Assembly: GCA_018660305.1 (NCBI GenBank)
Contig: JABJKO010000219.1
Coordinates: 1-6,453 of the forward strand
Reading direction: 5' to 3'
From: Rhodospirillaceae bacterium
Lineage (GTDB): Bacteria > Pseudomonadota > Alphaproteobacteria > MPNO01 > UBA2964
Length of the DNA: 6,453 nucleotides
Shown: positions 6,435 through 6,453 of the stretch, in pieces
Layout: each line of letters opens with the position of its first letter
How positions within the stretch are numbered: the first letter of the stretch is position 1
The notes under the pieces: generated by a model
Told to the model about the DNA's origin: nothing
Seen by the model: only the letters and a program-made list of their open reading frames with translations
Databases searched by the model: none
Translations under genes and position numbers: made by a program

Positions 6435-6453
6435 CTCCCCCCTTGTGGGGGAG
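6435..6453. repeat. C/G-tract palindrome, copy 2, cut by window edge
   Basis: CTCCCCC (6435-6441) pairs with GGGGGAG (6447-6453) around the loop CTTGT. The arms would probably extend past the window end. It is a second member of the same repeat type, 33 bases after copy 1, with a different loop. The left arm of one copy can also pair with the right arm of the other. Paired copies flanking a short spacer are typical of these dispersed elements. Confidence 0.65.

Overview
The window is about 60% G+C by eye, with densely packed genes, mostly GGAG-type ribosome binding sites and a C/G-tract palindrome family at its right edge. This fits an alphaproteobacterium with a broad catabolic repertoire (Rhodospirillales-like or a related marine/soil lineage). 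That assignment is inferred from style and gene families; no marker gene is present.

Layout. Positions 1-709 (minus strand) hold a TauE/SafE (TSUP) family membrane permease whose C-terminus runs off the left edge. A 181-base divergent intergenic region (710-890) follows and should carry promoters for both directions. Four plus-strand genes then run in series: a Rieske-type ring-hydroxylating (phthalate-dioxygenase-like) oxygenase alpha subunit (891-2189), a periplasmic TAXI-type TRAP solute-binding protein (2238-3236), a fused TRAP permease (3314-5221) and an ornithine cyclodeaminase/mu-crystallin family NAD(P)-binding protein (5233-6312). A strong hairpin lies between the binding protein and permease genes. 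The last 140 bases are non-coding and carry two copies of a CCCTCCCCC...GGGGGAGGG palindrome.

How the genes may work together. The TAXI binding protein captures a small organic acid or similar anionic solute in the periplasm, and the fused permease imports it by ion-coupled transport. The Rieske oxygenase and the cyclodeaminase-family dehydrogenase are candidates for the first cytoplasmic steps on that solute. The divergent TSUP protein may export an anionic product. The substrate cannot be read from the sequence. No reductase or ferredoxin partner for the oxygenase and no transcriptional regulator lie inside the window.

Most notable are the compact import-plus-oxidation gene set; a cyclodeaminase homologue that appears to lack the catalytic aspartate of true ornithine cyclodeaminase; the intercistronic hairpin, which would favour binding protein over permease; and the paired dispersed palindromes at the end. 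Every gene belongs to a known family. I see no clear sign of a wholly new type of system, but the specific combination and its substrate may be uncharacterised.
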